A DNA stretch of 64,000 bases from contig CANMWA010000014.1 of the NCBI GenBank assembly GCA_947501475.1, forward strand, positions 85,746 through 149,745. The letters run 5' to 3'. The DNA comes from an uncultured Aquimarina sp. (GTDB lineage Bacteria; Bacteroidota; Bacteroidia; Flavobacteriales; Flavobacteriaceae). The translations under genes were made by a program, and so were the position numbers. Of this stretch, positions 51,493-61,064 are shown one piece after another (position 1 is the stretch's first letter; each line of letters begins with the position of its first letter). The notes beneath the pieces were generated by a model. That model did not search any database. It was not told where the DNA came from and worked only from the letters and a program-made list of their open reading frames with translations.

Positions 51493-51702
51493 ATGGTTAA
51501 TAAGAAATTAAAAAAACTTCTAAAAAGAAGTAAAGGAAAAAAAACTGTGTATGGAATATCAAAAGCTCTTGGTGTAAGTCCTCAAGCTGGAGATTATGTA
51601 GTTAAGCGAAAAGATCTTGTAAAAGATTTTGAAAGACTGCAGAAAATTGCAGATTATATGGGTGTAGAAATAAAAGATATTATTGATTTTAGAGAGAAAT
51701 AA
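51493..51702 (+). CDS. Small Cro/C1-type helix-turn-helix protein
   Basis: A 69-aa basic protein that is essentially one HTH domain: KKTVYGISKALGVSPQAGDY as helices 2-3 and FERLQKIADYMGVEIKDII as the C-terminal helices. It resembles short XRE/Cro-like regulators of Bacteroidota. It has a strong -7 box 22 bases upstream and is divergent from a small secreted protein gene, which it may regulate together with itself. Confidence 0.78.
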   Translation: MVNKKLKKLLKRSKGKKTVYGISKALGVSPQAGDYVVKRKDLVKDFERLQKIADYMGVEIKDIIDFREK

Positions 51703-51785
51703 ATACACATATTCTCTCCTACTAATTCTACATTAAAGATAGAAGGTGATATTTGCTATTTATGTTTGTAGAATAACAAAACAAA

Positions 51786-51841
51786 AAACAGATCACTTCT
51801 AAAGAACCTTTTTAAGGTATCCTTTAAAAATTGATCTGTTT
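51786..51841. terminator. Terminator between convergent genes
   Basis: Outer stem AAACAGATCA/TGATCTGTTT with an inner hairpin AACCTT/AAGGT-type pairing, between the HTH gene and the S41 peptidase gene. Confidence 0.65.
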
Positions 51842-51883
51842 ATAAATGTAAGAATTGTAGATTTTTGTGGTACCTACTATAAA

Positions 51884-53209
51884 TTATTGTGACTTTACCT
51901 TTTTCAACATAGCTTTTGCATTTTCTCCAACACTACCTTCAGGATCCATGCTAATTGCTTTATTATAATACTCGATCGCTTTTTCTTTATCATTTAACCC
52001 CAAATAACTTTCTGCTAGGCTATCCCAAGTATTTGCAGAATCAGGAAATAGAATTGTATTAGATTTAAAAATTACTTTACCTATATGAGGTCTATCATTT
52101 TGAAGATAAGAATACCCAATACTATTTATACTAGCCTCATCAAGTATATTAGCTTTTACTAATACTTTAAGCTGCTTATAGACAGCATCCTCATCTTCTT
52201 GTGCGACTTTATTATTTTCTAACTTCTCAAGCACCTTTTCTAATGGCATGAAAAGTGAATTCTTATAATTAATTGCTTTGTTTAAGGCTAATTCTTTTGC
52301 TTTTTCCAAAGCATCATCGGCCGGGACCTTTATATCTGGCTGTACACCTACGCCTTCCCAATTCGTTTTTGTAATTGGATTTATGGTTCTGGCAAAAGGT
52401 ATACCTATAACGAATCCTTTATCCAAAGAAAAACCTCTGGTTGGATGAGCCCCTCCTCCTGTTACTTCTCCAATTATAGTAGCCCTATCTCTACTTTGCA
52501 TTGTGTATGAAAAATCTTCTGCTCCAGAAAAAGTCGCTTCACTTGTAAGTATATAAACAGGCACTTTTGGTCTTTTTACACCTTTTACATCTACTACCCA
52601 TAATTCTTCTGTATGGTTTTGTGCTCGCGAATAAATAGAATTCAGCATTAATTTTTCATCAAAAAAGTAACTACACAAATAATTGACAGTACTTGGATGT
52701 CCACCACCATTTCTTCTCATATCAAAAATAATTGCATCTGCGATTTGCATTTCTTTCATTGCAAGATCTATTTTAGCTAAATGCTCTTCAGAACCTCCAA
52801 AGAAAGCTAGATCTACATACCCTATATTTGATTCCCAAAGCTGAAACCCTCTTAACATCGGAGACCTGTATCGAGATAAATTATCAGTTAATGAGCTTTC
52901 TTTTTTTTCTGTTTTCAGATTTGCTCTAGGGGATGAAAAACGTAGGTGTTTGTCTTTTGTTACTTTTTGTAACTCTTGGGTAAGTGTTTTAGCAAAGTCT
53001 ACAGGAGATTTTCCATTAAAGAAGCCTTTTTTCATTAATACATCCAAATGAGCATTAGTTTCTTTTGCTTTATCCAGGAAGATGTAATTTTTTTCTAATA
53101 GTTCTTGTGCTTGTTTTACAATATCGTTATTAGATTGTGCCCAAGAAGGTGATATAATGAAAAGAAATGCGATTACTAGTATACTTTTCGTAACTACTGA
53201 TTGTTTCAT
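51884..53209 (-). CDS. S41 family peptidase with C-terminal TPRs
   Basis: A 441-aa secreted protein. Signal peptide 1-24, an N-terminal helical cap (IRBP-like) to about 120, then the S41 core with FDMRRNGGG near 162-170, nucleophile Ser228 in TFSGAED and GEVTGGGAHPTRG. No PDZ domain is present, so it is the IRBP/tricorn-core type, not a classic CtpA. Residues about 365-441 form TPR helices (NTWDSLAESYLGLNDKEKAI). Likely a periplasmic or extracellular peptidase. It is monocistronic and follows the AraC gene on the same strand after a 113-bp gap. Confidence 0.9.
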   Translation of the reverse strand: MKQSVVTKSILVIAFLFIISPSWAQSNNDIVKQAQELLEKNYIFLDKAKETNAHLDVLMKKGFFNGKSPVDFAKTLTQELQKVTKDKHLRFSSPRANLKTEKKESSLTDNLSRYRSPMLRGFQLWESNIGYVDLAFFGGSEEHLAKIDLAMKEMQIADAIIFDMRRNGGGHPSTVNYLCSYFFDEKLMLNSIYSRAQNHTEELWVVDVKGVKRPKVPVYILTSEATFSGAEDFSYTMQSRDRATIIGEVTGGGAHPTRGFSLDKGFVIGIPFARTINPITKTNWEGVGVQPDIKVPADDALEKAKELALNKAINYKNSLFMPLEKVLEKLENNKVAQEDEDAVYKQLKVLVKANILDEASINSIGYSYLQNDRPHIGKVIFKSNTILFPDSANTWDSLAESYLGLNDKEKAIEYYNKAISMDPEGSVGENAKAMLKKVKSQ

Positions 53210-53322
53210 GATTGTCGAATAAATTATTTGTTATTGGCAAATATGATTTTACCTATGATGTAAATTAATGAAGAAAACTCTATAGAAAATAGAATGAAAT
53301 TAACCTACAGCAAAATAATGTG

Positions 53323-54111
53323 TTAAATTTTTCTAAACTCATAAGGTTTAAAACCAGTACTTTGCTTAAATATTTTAGAAAAATGGCTTTGATCAGAAAA
53401 GCCACATAAAAATGTAATTTCGGTTAGCGGTTTTTTAGTGTGTTTTAAAAATAGAATTGCTTTTTCTATTTTAATTCTACGCATATATTCCCCTAGAGTA
53501 CAATTAAAATACTTAGAAAAATACCTTGAGATTGTTACAGGATGTAATTGAAGCTCTCTCGACAATTCTTCAAGCGTGATAAATTCATCCCATCGATCAC
53601 ACAATAATTCTTGGATACTTTGCACCCACTGTGGTCTGTAATCAACTAATTTGTCATGCCCCGAAAACAAGGTAAGTAGCGATGAATGAATTGACTCTGC
53701 AGAAGAGATGTCATTAACTCGTAACTCTTTATATATTTTTAATAATTGAAATTGAACTGCGGTATTTTTAAGTATCGACCTTCTGAAATCCGTAGTAGAC
53801 AGTTCATTTTGTTTGAAAAATTGATCATCAATCTCAATATTTAAATTCTCTGAAGGAAATGCCGTATGCCTATTGCGATGTACTTCTTCTTTATCATATA
53901 CTATAATAGTACCTGGCAGCACCTGGATATCTTCTCCTTTTCTAGATTCTAAATTTCCCCCTTGCAAAATAAGAGAAAGATGATATTTTTCATGAGAATG
54001 CCAATCCTCTGAGACTGGATGGTGATATTTTACCATAGAGATATCATAATTTTCAAAAGAAAATTGCTCTGTAGTTTTACCTAAAAACTCTTTAGTTCTT
54101 AATTCAATCAT
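53323..54111 (-). CDS. AraC family regulator with cupin N-terminus
   Basis: A 262-aa protein. Residues 10-100 form an AraC-type cupin sensing domain (HPVSEDWHSHEKYHLSLILQ, VLPGTIIVYDKEEVH, quoted in part), and residues 165-262 carry the two HTHs (EELSRELQLHPVTISRYFSK; CGFSDQSHFSKIFKQSTGFK). It is soluble, unlike the membrane AraC protein at 15697. It is divergent from the secreted protein gene at 54296, its likely target, and upstream of the S41 peptidase gene. Confidence 0.9.
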   Translation of the reverse strand: MIELRTKEFLGKTTEQFSFENYDISMVKYHHPVSEDWHSHEKYHLSLILQGGNLESRKGEDIQVLPGTIIVYDKEEVHRNRHTAFPSENLNIEIDDQFFKQNELSTTDFRRSILKNTAVQFQLLKIYKELRVNDISSAESIHSSLLTLFSGHDKLVDYRPQWVQSIQELLCDRWDEFITLEELSRELQLHPVTISRYFSKYFNCTLGEYMRRIKIEKAILFLKHTKKPLTEITFLCGFSDQSHFSKIFKQSTGFKPYEFRKI

Positions 54112-54295
54112 TTCTATAGGATGTAAAAAAACATTGTTCTACCCAATCATCAAATTCAGCAGTAATTAAAGCACAAATATGGTACCACAAAAAATACTTT
54201 AAGAAAACATAAATCTTATTGGCATTTTTTTAACTGTGGACATTGTGCTTTTTTGCTACATTTAGAAACATTGATCATTCTATAAATAGCAAGTC

Positions 54296-55408
54296 ATGAA
54301 AACATTAATCACATTCATCCTTTTATTGATCTTATCTTTTTCTGTAAGTATTGTTAAGGCAGATTCTTCTTTGAAAGCAAATTTTGTAACCGGCGACCCT
54401 GGTGTCACCTCTATCAACTCTATGGCATTTGGACCAGAGGGTATTTTATTTATTGGGGATAGTAAATCGGCACAAATTGTTGCAATTGATCTAAGTAAAC
54501 ACCCAAAAGTAGATAATAGTAAGGTTAGCATCGACCAATTAGACAAATTAATTGCAGACATGCTGGGCACTACAATCGATCAAGTACAAATTACAGATAT
54601 GGTAGTAAACCCAGAAAATAACAACATATACATTAGTGTACATCATAGTTCTGGTACCCCTGTACTGTTAAGAGTTGAAAATAATAATTTAAAACAGATT
54701 TCACTAGCCGCAATATCACATAGTAAAACTACATTAACCGATGCCATAGCCATAGAGGCAAAAGACAAAAGAGGTCGAGAACTTCGTAAATGGGCAGTAG
54801 CTGATATGCGATATGATTCAGGAAAAGTGTTATTGTCAGGATTAAGCAATAAGGAGTTTGCCTCTACTTTTAGATCTATTGATTTTCCTTTTACAGATAA
54901 ACAAAATTATGGATCTCTAGAAATTTATCATGCTGCTCATGGGAAATATGAAACTCACGCACCTATTAAGGCATTTTTAACCACCAAGATAAAAGGAAAT
55001 CCACATGTTATAGCAGGATATACCTGTACTCCTCTTGTTGTGATGCCAATGGACAAGATCAAATCTGGCGAACATCATAAAGCTCGAACAGTAGCAGAAC
55101 TCGGAAATGGCAACACTCCTGTTGATATGATAGAGATCGTGAACGAAGGAAAACGATATTTGCTAATTGCAAATACAAATAGACCTCTTATGAAAATGGA
55201 TTTTGATGACCTCGAAGCTTATGAAGGCAGTCTTACAACGCCAGTTACTAAAAAAGGAGCCGCTGCAGGTGTAGCCTATGTTAATCTTCCATATGTGAAT
55301 GTGCAACAATTAGATAAACTTGGAGATATGGGCTTTTTAATGATACAAAGAGAATCTACAGGTAATTTGGCTTTGAAAATCGGAAGTAGCTGGTGGTTTA
55401 AATCATAG
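54296..55408 (+). CDS. Secreted beta-propeller-like protein, unknown function
   Basis: A 370-aa protein with a signal peptide (to VKADSS, about residue 23). The mature part shows repeated four-strand blade-like units: GVTSINSMAFGPEGILFIGD, QITDMVVNPENNNIYISVHH, PVDMIEIVNEGKRYLLIANT. This suggests a beta-propeller of the NHL/six-bladed kind with an inserted region at 150-200. One CTP motif (GYTCTPLVVMP) has an isolated Cys. Probably co-transcribed with the Ig-like protein gene 33 bases downstream. The AraC gene is divergent. No enzyme motif recognised. Confidence 0.65.
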   Translation: MKTLITFILLLILSFSVSIVKADSSLKANFVTGDPGVTSINSMAFGPEGILFIGDSKSAQIVAIDLSKHPKVDNSKVSIDQLDKLIADMLGTTIDQVQITDMVVNPENNNIYISVHHSSGTPVLLRVENNNLKQISLAAISHSKTTLTDAIAIEAKDKRGRELRKWAVADMRYDSGKVLLSGLSNKEFASTFRSIDFPFTDKQNYGSLEIYHAAHGKYETHAPIKAFLTTKIKGNPHVIAGYTCTPLVVMPMDKIKSGEHHKARTVAELGNGNTPVDMIEIVNEGKRYLLIANTNRPLMKMDFDDLEAYEGSLTTPVTKKGAAAGVAYVNLPYVNVQQLDKLGDMGFLMIQRESTGNLALKIGSSWWFKS

Positions 55409-55441
55409 GTATCTTACAAACCAATATAGTATATTTTTAAT

Positions 55442-56494
55442 TTGAAAACATTAATTTTTAGTACCACACTATGCTTTGTTAGCATACTGTCGTCGTTATT
55501 TGCACAAACAACGACAGGAGTAATTTATAACAGGGACTCTATTGTAGTAAAAACATACTTTAATGATATTAAAGTGTATAAGGGTGAATTTCATTTTGAA
55601 GAACTTCAAAATAAAACCCCCATTCTTGGCAACATAAAAAAAAATGATTCCTCTTTAGTTTTTTTACCCCTTGTGCCTTTTGGATGGAATCAGGTATACA
55701 CTATATCATATAATACTACTACTGATCATTTCTTGTTAGAATTACCCAAGAATTACAAACACCTATCGGTTGAAGCAATCTATCCATCTGCCTCTATACT
55801 ACCATCAAATATATTAAAATGGCATATTCAATTCTCAAGACCTATAAACAAGACCAATGTTTATGAACATATACAATTTGTAGACAATTATGGTGAAGAG
55901 ATATCAAAAGCAATCCTCCCTATAGAAAATACACTTACAAACAGTAAAGGCACGCTTTTAACACTATGGATAGAACCTGGCCGACAGAAACGAGACTTAA
56001 TACCAAATCAGCAGCTTGGCCCTGTTTTTGTTTCTGGAAATGATTATAAAATTATAATCAACAAAGAATTAAAAGATCAAAATGGTGTGCCTATGCTGCA
56101 AACATCTGCACATAAATTTACGATCGCTGATGCAGATCGCGACCTCATTAATATAAGCTCGTGGGAAGTGCTACCTCCTGTGTTAAAAACAAAATCTAGT
56201 TTGATTATTAACTGCCATGAATCACTTGATTACACGAGTGCTCTTAACGGAGTATTTGTTATATATAACAATAAAAAAGTAGCTGGGAATTGGGAGATTA
56301 AAGACAATGAAACCAAATTAATTTTTAATCCTTTAAAAATCTGGAATAAAGGAAATTACATCATTTTATTTAATTCAAAAATTGAAGATTTATCAGGTAA
56401 TAATTTGAATCGCTTATTTGATCATAAAATAGAAAACAATATAAACAATTCTGAACCAAAAAAGGAGTTTAAGTTAGAATTCAATATTCGATAA
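55442..56494 (+). CDS. Secreted protein with Ig-like domains (SbsA-like), unknown function
   Basis: A 350-aa protein with a TTG start; no in-frame ATG precedes the signal peptide (KTLIFSTTLCFVSILSSLFAQ, quoted in 21-residue region 2-21). Two Ig-like domains of SbsA type are visible: about 120-235 (ILKWHIQFSRPINKTNVYEH, GNDYKIIINKELKDQNGVPM) and about 240-330 (KSSLIINCHESLDYTSALNG, KGNYIILFNSKIEDLSGNNL). These repeats occur in surface-layer and secreted proteins. It follows the propeller gene closely and is closed by a terminator; a two-protein surface complex is possible. Confidence 0.62.
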   Translation: MKTLIFSTTLCFVSILSSLFAQTTTGVIYNRDSIVVKTYFNDIKVYKGEFHFEELQNKTPILGNIKKNDSSLVFLPLVPFGWNQVYTISYNTTTDHFLLELPKNYKHLSVEAIYPSASILPSNILKWHIQFSRPINKTNVYEHIQFVDNYGEEISKAILPIENTLTNSKGTLLTLWIEPGRQKRDLIPNQQLGPVFVSGNDYKIIINKELKDQNGVPMLQTSAHKFTIADADRDLINISSWEVLPPVLKTKSSLIINCHESLDYTSALNGVFVIYNNKKVAGNWEIKDNETKLIFNPLKIWNKGNYIILFNSKIEDLSGNNLNRLFDHKIENNINNSEPKKEFKLEFNIR

Positions 56495-56503
56495 AATTAA
56501 TAA

Positions 56504-56541
56504 AAAAACACTCGGCCCGTTAATCGAGACCGAGTGTTTTT
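56504..56541. terminator. Bidirectional intrinsic terminator
   Basis: A 12-bp perfect stem AAAAACACTCGG/CCGAGTGTTTTT with a 14-base loop, between the convergent Ig-like and M14 peptidase genes. Confidence 0.9.
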
Positions 56542-56563
56542 ATTAGTCTAAAGGTTTAATAAA

Positions 56564-59500
56564 TTACTTTTTGATAAACCTGTCGGTAATAAGCTTTTTA
56601 CCAGTATTAATTTCTACGATATACATTCCTTTTACTAACCCTGATACATTAATTTTATTTTCGGATAGTGTACCATTCATAACCGTTTGACCGATATAGT
56701 TTAGAATTTTAAAAGACGTGTTTTTAGAATCAATTCCACCGATAAAAAGCACCCCTTTCTCTACTGGATTTGGATATAATGTCATCTTACTAAATACATC
56801 AGTTTTTGCAAAATCATTTCCTTTGAATACAACTCCGCCAATATTTACCAAATAATCTTCTACTTCTCCATAACTAAAAGATTCACAAGGATCTGGCGCG
56901 CCATTATATTTCATTGAGACTCTCATTCGAGTTACTCCTTCTAGTGCTGTTGTTGGTATATCAAAATTGTAAGATTGGTTGGCATCACTTCCTGTTGAAG
57001 CTGACACGATTTGTTCAGATCCTTCAAAAGTTCCATTTTTGTTATAATCAATCCATACACCCCAAAACTCAGTATATGCCGTATTCACAAAACCAACACT
57101 TAATGTTATTGTATTTGGACCATAAGGCACTATAGCATAGCTTAAATTTGTATAATCATTATATCCACTAGATGTTGCCCCAGAAGGATTTCCTAAATCA
57201 CCCACTTCGACAAAATCAATATATTCAAAATTCACATTGTTTCCATTCGAATTACAATATGTAATATCTGCTTCTAGAGTAGTACCAGTAGTTTCATTAC
57301 TAGATGGTGAAGTATTACCAGCAGCATCTAATGCTTTTACTGTAAACGTATATGTTGTACTTGGTGTTAAACCAGTTACTACACTAATCAATCCACTATC
57401 ATTTGTAGTATCTATTATTGTTGCCCCTTGAAAGACTTGATATCCCGTTACACCAACATTATCTGTAGATGATTCCCACGAAAGTGTAATACTTGTACCT
57501 GTTATATTTGAGGTGACAAGATTTAAGGGTGCAGTTGGTGGTTCTGTATCTCCTCCTCCAGAAGGAAATATTTTGATATTATCAATAGCCATATCACTTC
57601 TCCAACTTACTCCTGTGGTACCTCTAAATTGTAGTTTCACAATAGAACCCGAATATGCTGAAAGGTCAACGGTTGCCTGATTCCAGATATTCCCTAAATC
57701 TCCATTTCTTGACCACACGGGTATATAATTAACCCCATTATTAGTACTTACAAGCACTTCTAGGCTACCCATAGATGCTCCATACATATGATATCCAAAC
57801 TCTAAAGAAACACCCGATAATGCAGATAAGTCAATACATGGACTCGTAAGTAATGCTGTTTTGTTTGGACTACCAGGAGGTGTTACATTTGTCGAGGCTT
57901 CTGTATAAAGGTAAAAAGATCCATTTTGCCCTGTTACAGGTCCAGTTGATGATGATGGTGTTCCACCTGAATCTCTTGTCCAGTTTATATCATCTCCAGT
58001 TTCATTGATCCAATTACCAAGGCCAGACTCAAAACTTTGCGTATATGGAAAATTATTAATCCCAGCACAAGCTAGCGGATCTAGTGTAGTAAAGTTTATA
58101 GATGCGCTATAAGGAGAACTATTCCCCCCAGAGCAAATACTTTTTACCTGAGCTTCATATTGTGTTAGTGCAGATAATCCGGAAATATTTATAGTAGCAT
58201 TATCCGAAGTAAGGGTGGTCCAATTTGAACTCCCTACTACACGATAGCGAATATCATATGTACTACCAGAACTGTTATTCCAACTTAATGTAGCTGTTGC
58301 AGTTTGCACATCTGAAGCGGCTAAACCAGTTGGTGCAGTTCCTGCAATTGGTGTAAGTTGTACATCTTTAATCACAGTAGCATAATCCGCAACCGTAACC
58401 CCGGTAAGAGTCAGGGTTTCATAGCACTCAGCTTCATAAACCAATGAATATGTTCCTGCTTTTATGGGTCTGTAATAATCTCCTTCTGGCAATTCTGTTG
58501 GAGTCCATGACTCATAACTATCTTTACCAACTACTGTTATTTTGGCATCTACAGCCTGGTTTGTTATAGCATCGGTAACTACACCTCTAATCCCATAATT
58601 TATTTGTTTTAGAAATGCAATTAATGCATCTTGATTATAGTTCCAATAATTCACAAGCTGATTTGCTGCTGGTGTCTTAGCATTCGAGAGTTCTACAGTA
58701 ACTTCCCTTCCTTTATGATAATATATTTGATAATCTTGTCTTCCTCCTTGTACTTCATACCATGCAAAACCATTAGTGACACCATTATTACGCGCATCAA
58801 AGTATCCTGCAGGACTATTTGCCTGGCAAAAATCTCTATATTCTTCAGAAACATGTAAAAAGTAATCCTGATCAGGATGCGCTCCTGCATAAGTATCCCA
58901 TGGATAATTGATCAATTCTATTCCGCCATGAAAATTTGCGGATAGTACAAAATGCTTTGATTCTGCAAAACTCATAAAAGCCAGTGTTTCTGTTTGATAA
59001 TTATTTCCATCTGGATTTGCACCATCATCTGGGTCTGGATAGTTCCTGTTTAAGTCTACATTATTAGCATTACCTCTAGTAGCGTTTGCTACCGATGTAT
59101 TATTAGAACTATTTCTATAGGTTCCGTCTGGATTCGCTAATGGGTTTATCCAAACCTCATTATTATCTAGAAGATCTTTGATTTCTGCATGTCTAGGATC
59201 AGATGTATCCTTATACACATTAAGTAAATAATCAATAAGATTAAGCATCATAGGATAGCCCGCAATCTCATCACCATGCATCGATGATGTATACATGATC
59301 CTTGGTTCTTTTTCATTATTATTCACATTGTCAGAGAGCTTTACAAAAAGTAATGATTTGTCTCCTTCGGTTGTCGCTCCAATATTTTCTACTTTACATA
59401 ATGATGGATTATTAGTTGCAAATTCATTCATCATGGATACATAATCATCATATGTCGGATATGCTGTAAGCGGAAACGTAGTAGCTTTAACTGCAAGATC

Positions 59501-59815
59501 AGAGGTCATTGTTCTATATCCTACTATATTATCTTCAGGCAAAATATCAAAAAGAATTTCTTTTTGTAAGAAAACTTCAAATTGATCTTTTGTCGCCATT
59601 ACTTTTACAGTTTTGGTGGCTTCATCATAATGTACAATAGATACTTCTTTGGTTATTGTACTAAGTTCGGATTTACTTTGAATTTTGAAACTGAAGATTA
59701 CTTCGCCTTTGATATTAAGATATTCATTGGCCAGTTGTTTCTCTTTTTGTTGTGCAGAAAGAGTTATGCCTATGGTAAAAAATACCATAAACATTAATTT
59801 AATGTTTGCTTTCAT
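56564..59815 (-). CDS. Secreted T9SS zinc carboxypeptidase (M14) with multidomain tail
   Basis: A 1083-aa enzyme. Signal peptide 1-21, a propeptide to about 115, then an M14 catalytic domain to about 400 with zinc ligands His180/Glu183 (MHGDE) and His296 (NFHGG), substrate-binding NPDG (228-231) and LNRNYPD (255-261), and catalytic Glu375 (VTVEL). Then come a carboxypeptidase regulatory-like domain (about 402-485), Fn3, a MAM-like domain (FPYTQSFESGLG), a second Fn3, a GEVED domain (ending SYGEVEDYLV) and a Por sorting domain (LYPNPVEKGVLFI). It should digest protein or peptides outside the cell. The MAM-like domain is close to that of the esterase at 10327. Confidence 0.94.
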   Translation of the reverse strand: MKANIKLMFMVFFTIGITLSAQQKEKQLANEYLNIKGEVIFSFKIQSKSELSTITKEVSIVHYDEATKTVKVMATKDQFEVFLQKEILFDILPEDNIVGYRTMTSDLAVKATTFPLTAYPTYDDYVSMMNEFATNNPSLCKVENIGATTEGDKSLLFVKLSDNVNNNEKEPRIMYTSSMHGDEIAGYPMMLNLIDYLLNVYKDTSDPRHAEIKDLLDNNEVWINPLANPDGTYRNSSNNTSVANATRGNANNVDLNRNYPDPDDGANPDGNNYQTETLAFMSFAESKHFVLSANFHGGIELINYPWDTYAGAHPDQDYFLHVSEEYRDFCQANSPAGYFDARNNGVTNGFAWYEVQGGRQDYQIYYHKGREVTVELSNAKTPAANQLVNYWNYNQDALIAFLKQINYGIRGVVTDAITNQAVDAKITVVGKDSYESWTPTELPEGDYYRPIKAGTYSLVYEAECYETLTLTGVTVADYATVIKDVQLTPIAGTAPTGLAASDVQTATATLSWNNSSGSTYDIRYRVVGSSNWTTLTSDNATINISGLSALTQYEAQVKSICSGGNSSPYSASINFTTLDPLACAGINNFPYTQSFESGLGNWINETGDDINWTRDSGGTPSSSTGPVTGQNGSFYLYTEASTNVTPPGSPNKTALLTSPCIDLSALSGVSLEFGYHMYGASMGSLEVLVSTNNGVNYIPVWSRNGDLGNIWNQATVDLSAYSGSIVKLQFRGTTGVSWRSDMAIDNIKIFPSGGGDTEPPTAPLNLVTSNITGTSITLSWESSTDNVGVTGYQVFQGATIIDTTNDSGLISVVTGLTPSTTYTFTVKALDAAGNTSPSSNETTGTTLEADITYCNSNGNNVNFEYIDFVEVGDLGNPSGATSSGYNDYTNLSYAIVPYGPNTITLSVGFVNTAYTEFWGVWIDYNKNGTFEGSEQIVSASTGSDANQSYNFDIPTTALEGVTRMRVSMKYNGAPDPCESFSYGEVEDYLVNIGGVVFKGNDFAKTDVFSKMTLYPNPVEKGVLFIGGIDSKNTSFKILNYIGQTVMNGTLSENKINVSGLVKGMYIVEINTGKKLITDRFIKK

Positions 59816-59959
59816 GGTTTAAGAGTAGTTAGAATTTAAATTGAGTTAATTTTTAAGGTTAAAATTTTTTGTGTAAAACATACTTCTTCTAAAGGTAATA
59901 TAAATTTAATAATAAGTCAACTGAAGCTTTTCTTTCCTATGAATAAACAATCAGTTATT

Positions 59960-60724
59960 TTATCGAATATGACTACCTGCATTAATATCGATAGTAGCGC
60001 CTGTAGCGTGATCCATTAATCCACTACACATCAAACCTATCAACGGGGCAATATCTTCTGGTTTGGTAAGTTCGTTTAGAGCAATTTCATCAAGGACTTT
60101 TTGTTCTCCATGAATATGGATAAAACTTTCTGCCATTTGGGTACGAGTAAATCCAGGAGAAACTATAAAAGATTTAATGTTATGTTTCCCAAAAGATCGA
60201 GCTACACTTCTTGCCAGAGAAACCATACCGCCTTTTGAAGCTGCATAAGCAAGATATTCTTCGGTCTCACCTCTAAAAACAGCTCTACTACCTAAATATA
60301 CAAACCGACCTTCATTATTATTTATAAAATGATTAATCCCCAATTTGGTAAGCAAACCAACAGCATTAAGATTAATATCTATTGTTCTTTTCCAAACCGA
60401 AAACCACTCCTGGGTATCATTATTTGTAGAATGCGGTAAAAACACACCAGCATTTAGTATGATAACATCAATCCGTCCAAATATATTTTTTACATCTTCA
60501 AAAAGATTATAGATATCTTCTTCATTAGATAAATCTGCTTTAAAAGCCTTTGATGCTGTTTCTTGATAACTAGCTGCCAAAGTTTCTGCCGAGGATTTAT
60601 TAGAATTATAATGCACCGCTACCCTAGCCCCCATTTTCATTAAGAATTCTGCAACAGATTTGCCTATTCCGTCTGAAGCCCCTGTGAGTAAAATAGTTTT
60701 GCCTTTTAGATCTATATGTAACAT
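59960..60724 (-). CDS. Short-chain dehydrogenase/reductase (SDR)
   Basis: A 254-aa classical SDR from the ATG at 60724; in-frame ATGs at 60739 and 60754 add only a non-conserved leader. Cofactor motif TGASDGIGKS near 15-24, NAG motif LNAGVF, catalytic Ser in LGSRAVFRG and YxxxK as YAASK (Tyr/Lys near 155-159). The HYNSNKSS segment after the second strand (Asn/Ser in place of Asp) suggests NADP preference, although this is only suggestive. Substrate unknown. It is monocistronic and divergent from the aldehyde dehydrogenase operon. Confidence 0.9.
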   Translation of the reverse strand: MLHIDLKGKTILLTGASDGIGKSVAEFLMKMGARVAVHYNSNKSSAETLAASYQETASKAFKADLSNEEDIYNLFEDVKNIFGRIDVIILNAGVFLPHSTNNDTQEWFSVWKRTIDINLNAVGLLTKLGINHFINNNEGRFVYLGSRAVFRGETEEYLAYAASKGGMVSLARSVARSFGKHNIKSFIVSPGFTRTQMAESFIHIHGEQKVLDEIALNELTKPEDIAPLIGLMCSGLMDHATGATIDINAGSHIR

Positions 60725-61064
60725 TATGCTTAGTTTCATATAAAAATAATGCAATAATTAACACATTGGACATAGCACAAGATTTTAATTGATATACCGT
60801 ATTCATTTTTTTAGAAGTAAACCGTAAATAATCAATTCTAAAACTTATAAATCATTAGCTTTTTTATGTATCTGTTTAAAATCATGTACTTATTATATTA
60901 ATCTTAACTTAAAACAAAATCAACATAATATTAACTTGAAGGCATACTCAAAATAAAGTAAAATGCCGTATATTTAATGATAGATTCTTTCTTGTCAATA
61001 CGTTATATATTTTGGCAAAACACTTACACATTTCATTATTTACTAACTTTTAAAATCTAAAATT
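60725..61064. other. 340-bp gene-free divergent region
   Basis: It lies between the SDR and aldehyde dehydrogenase genes. A TATATTTTGG stretch near 61003-61014 is close to a -7 box for the rightward operon. I see no hairpin, repeat or ORF of note. Confidence 0.45.
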
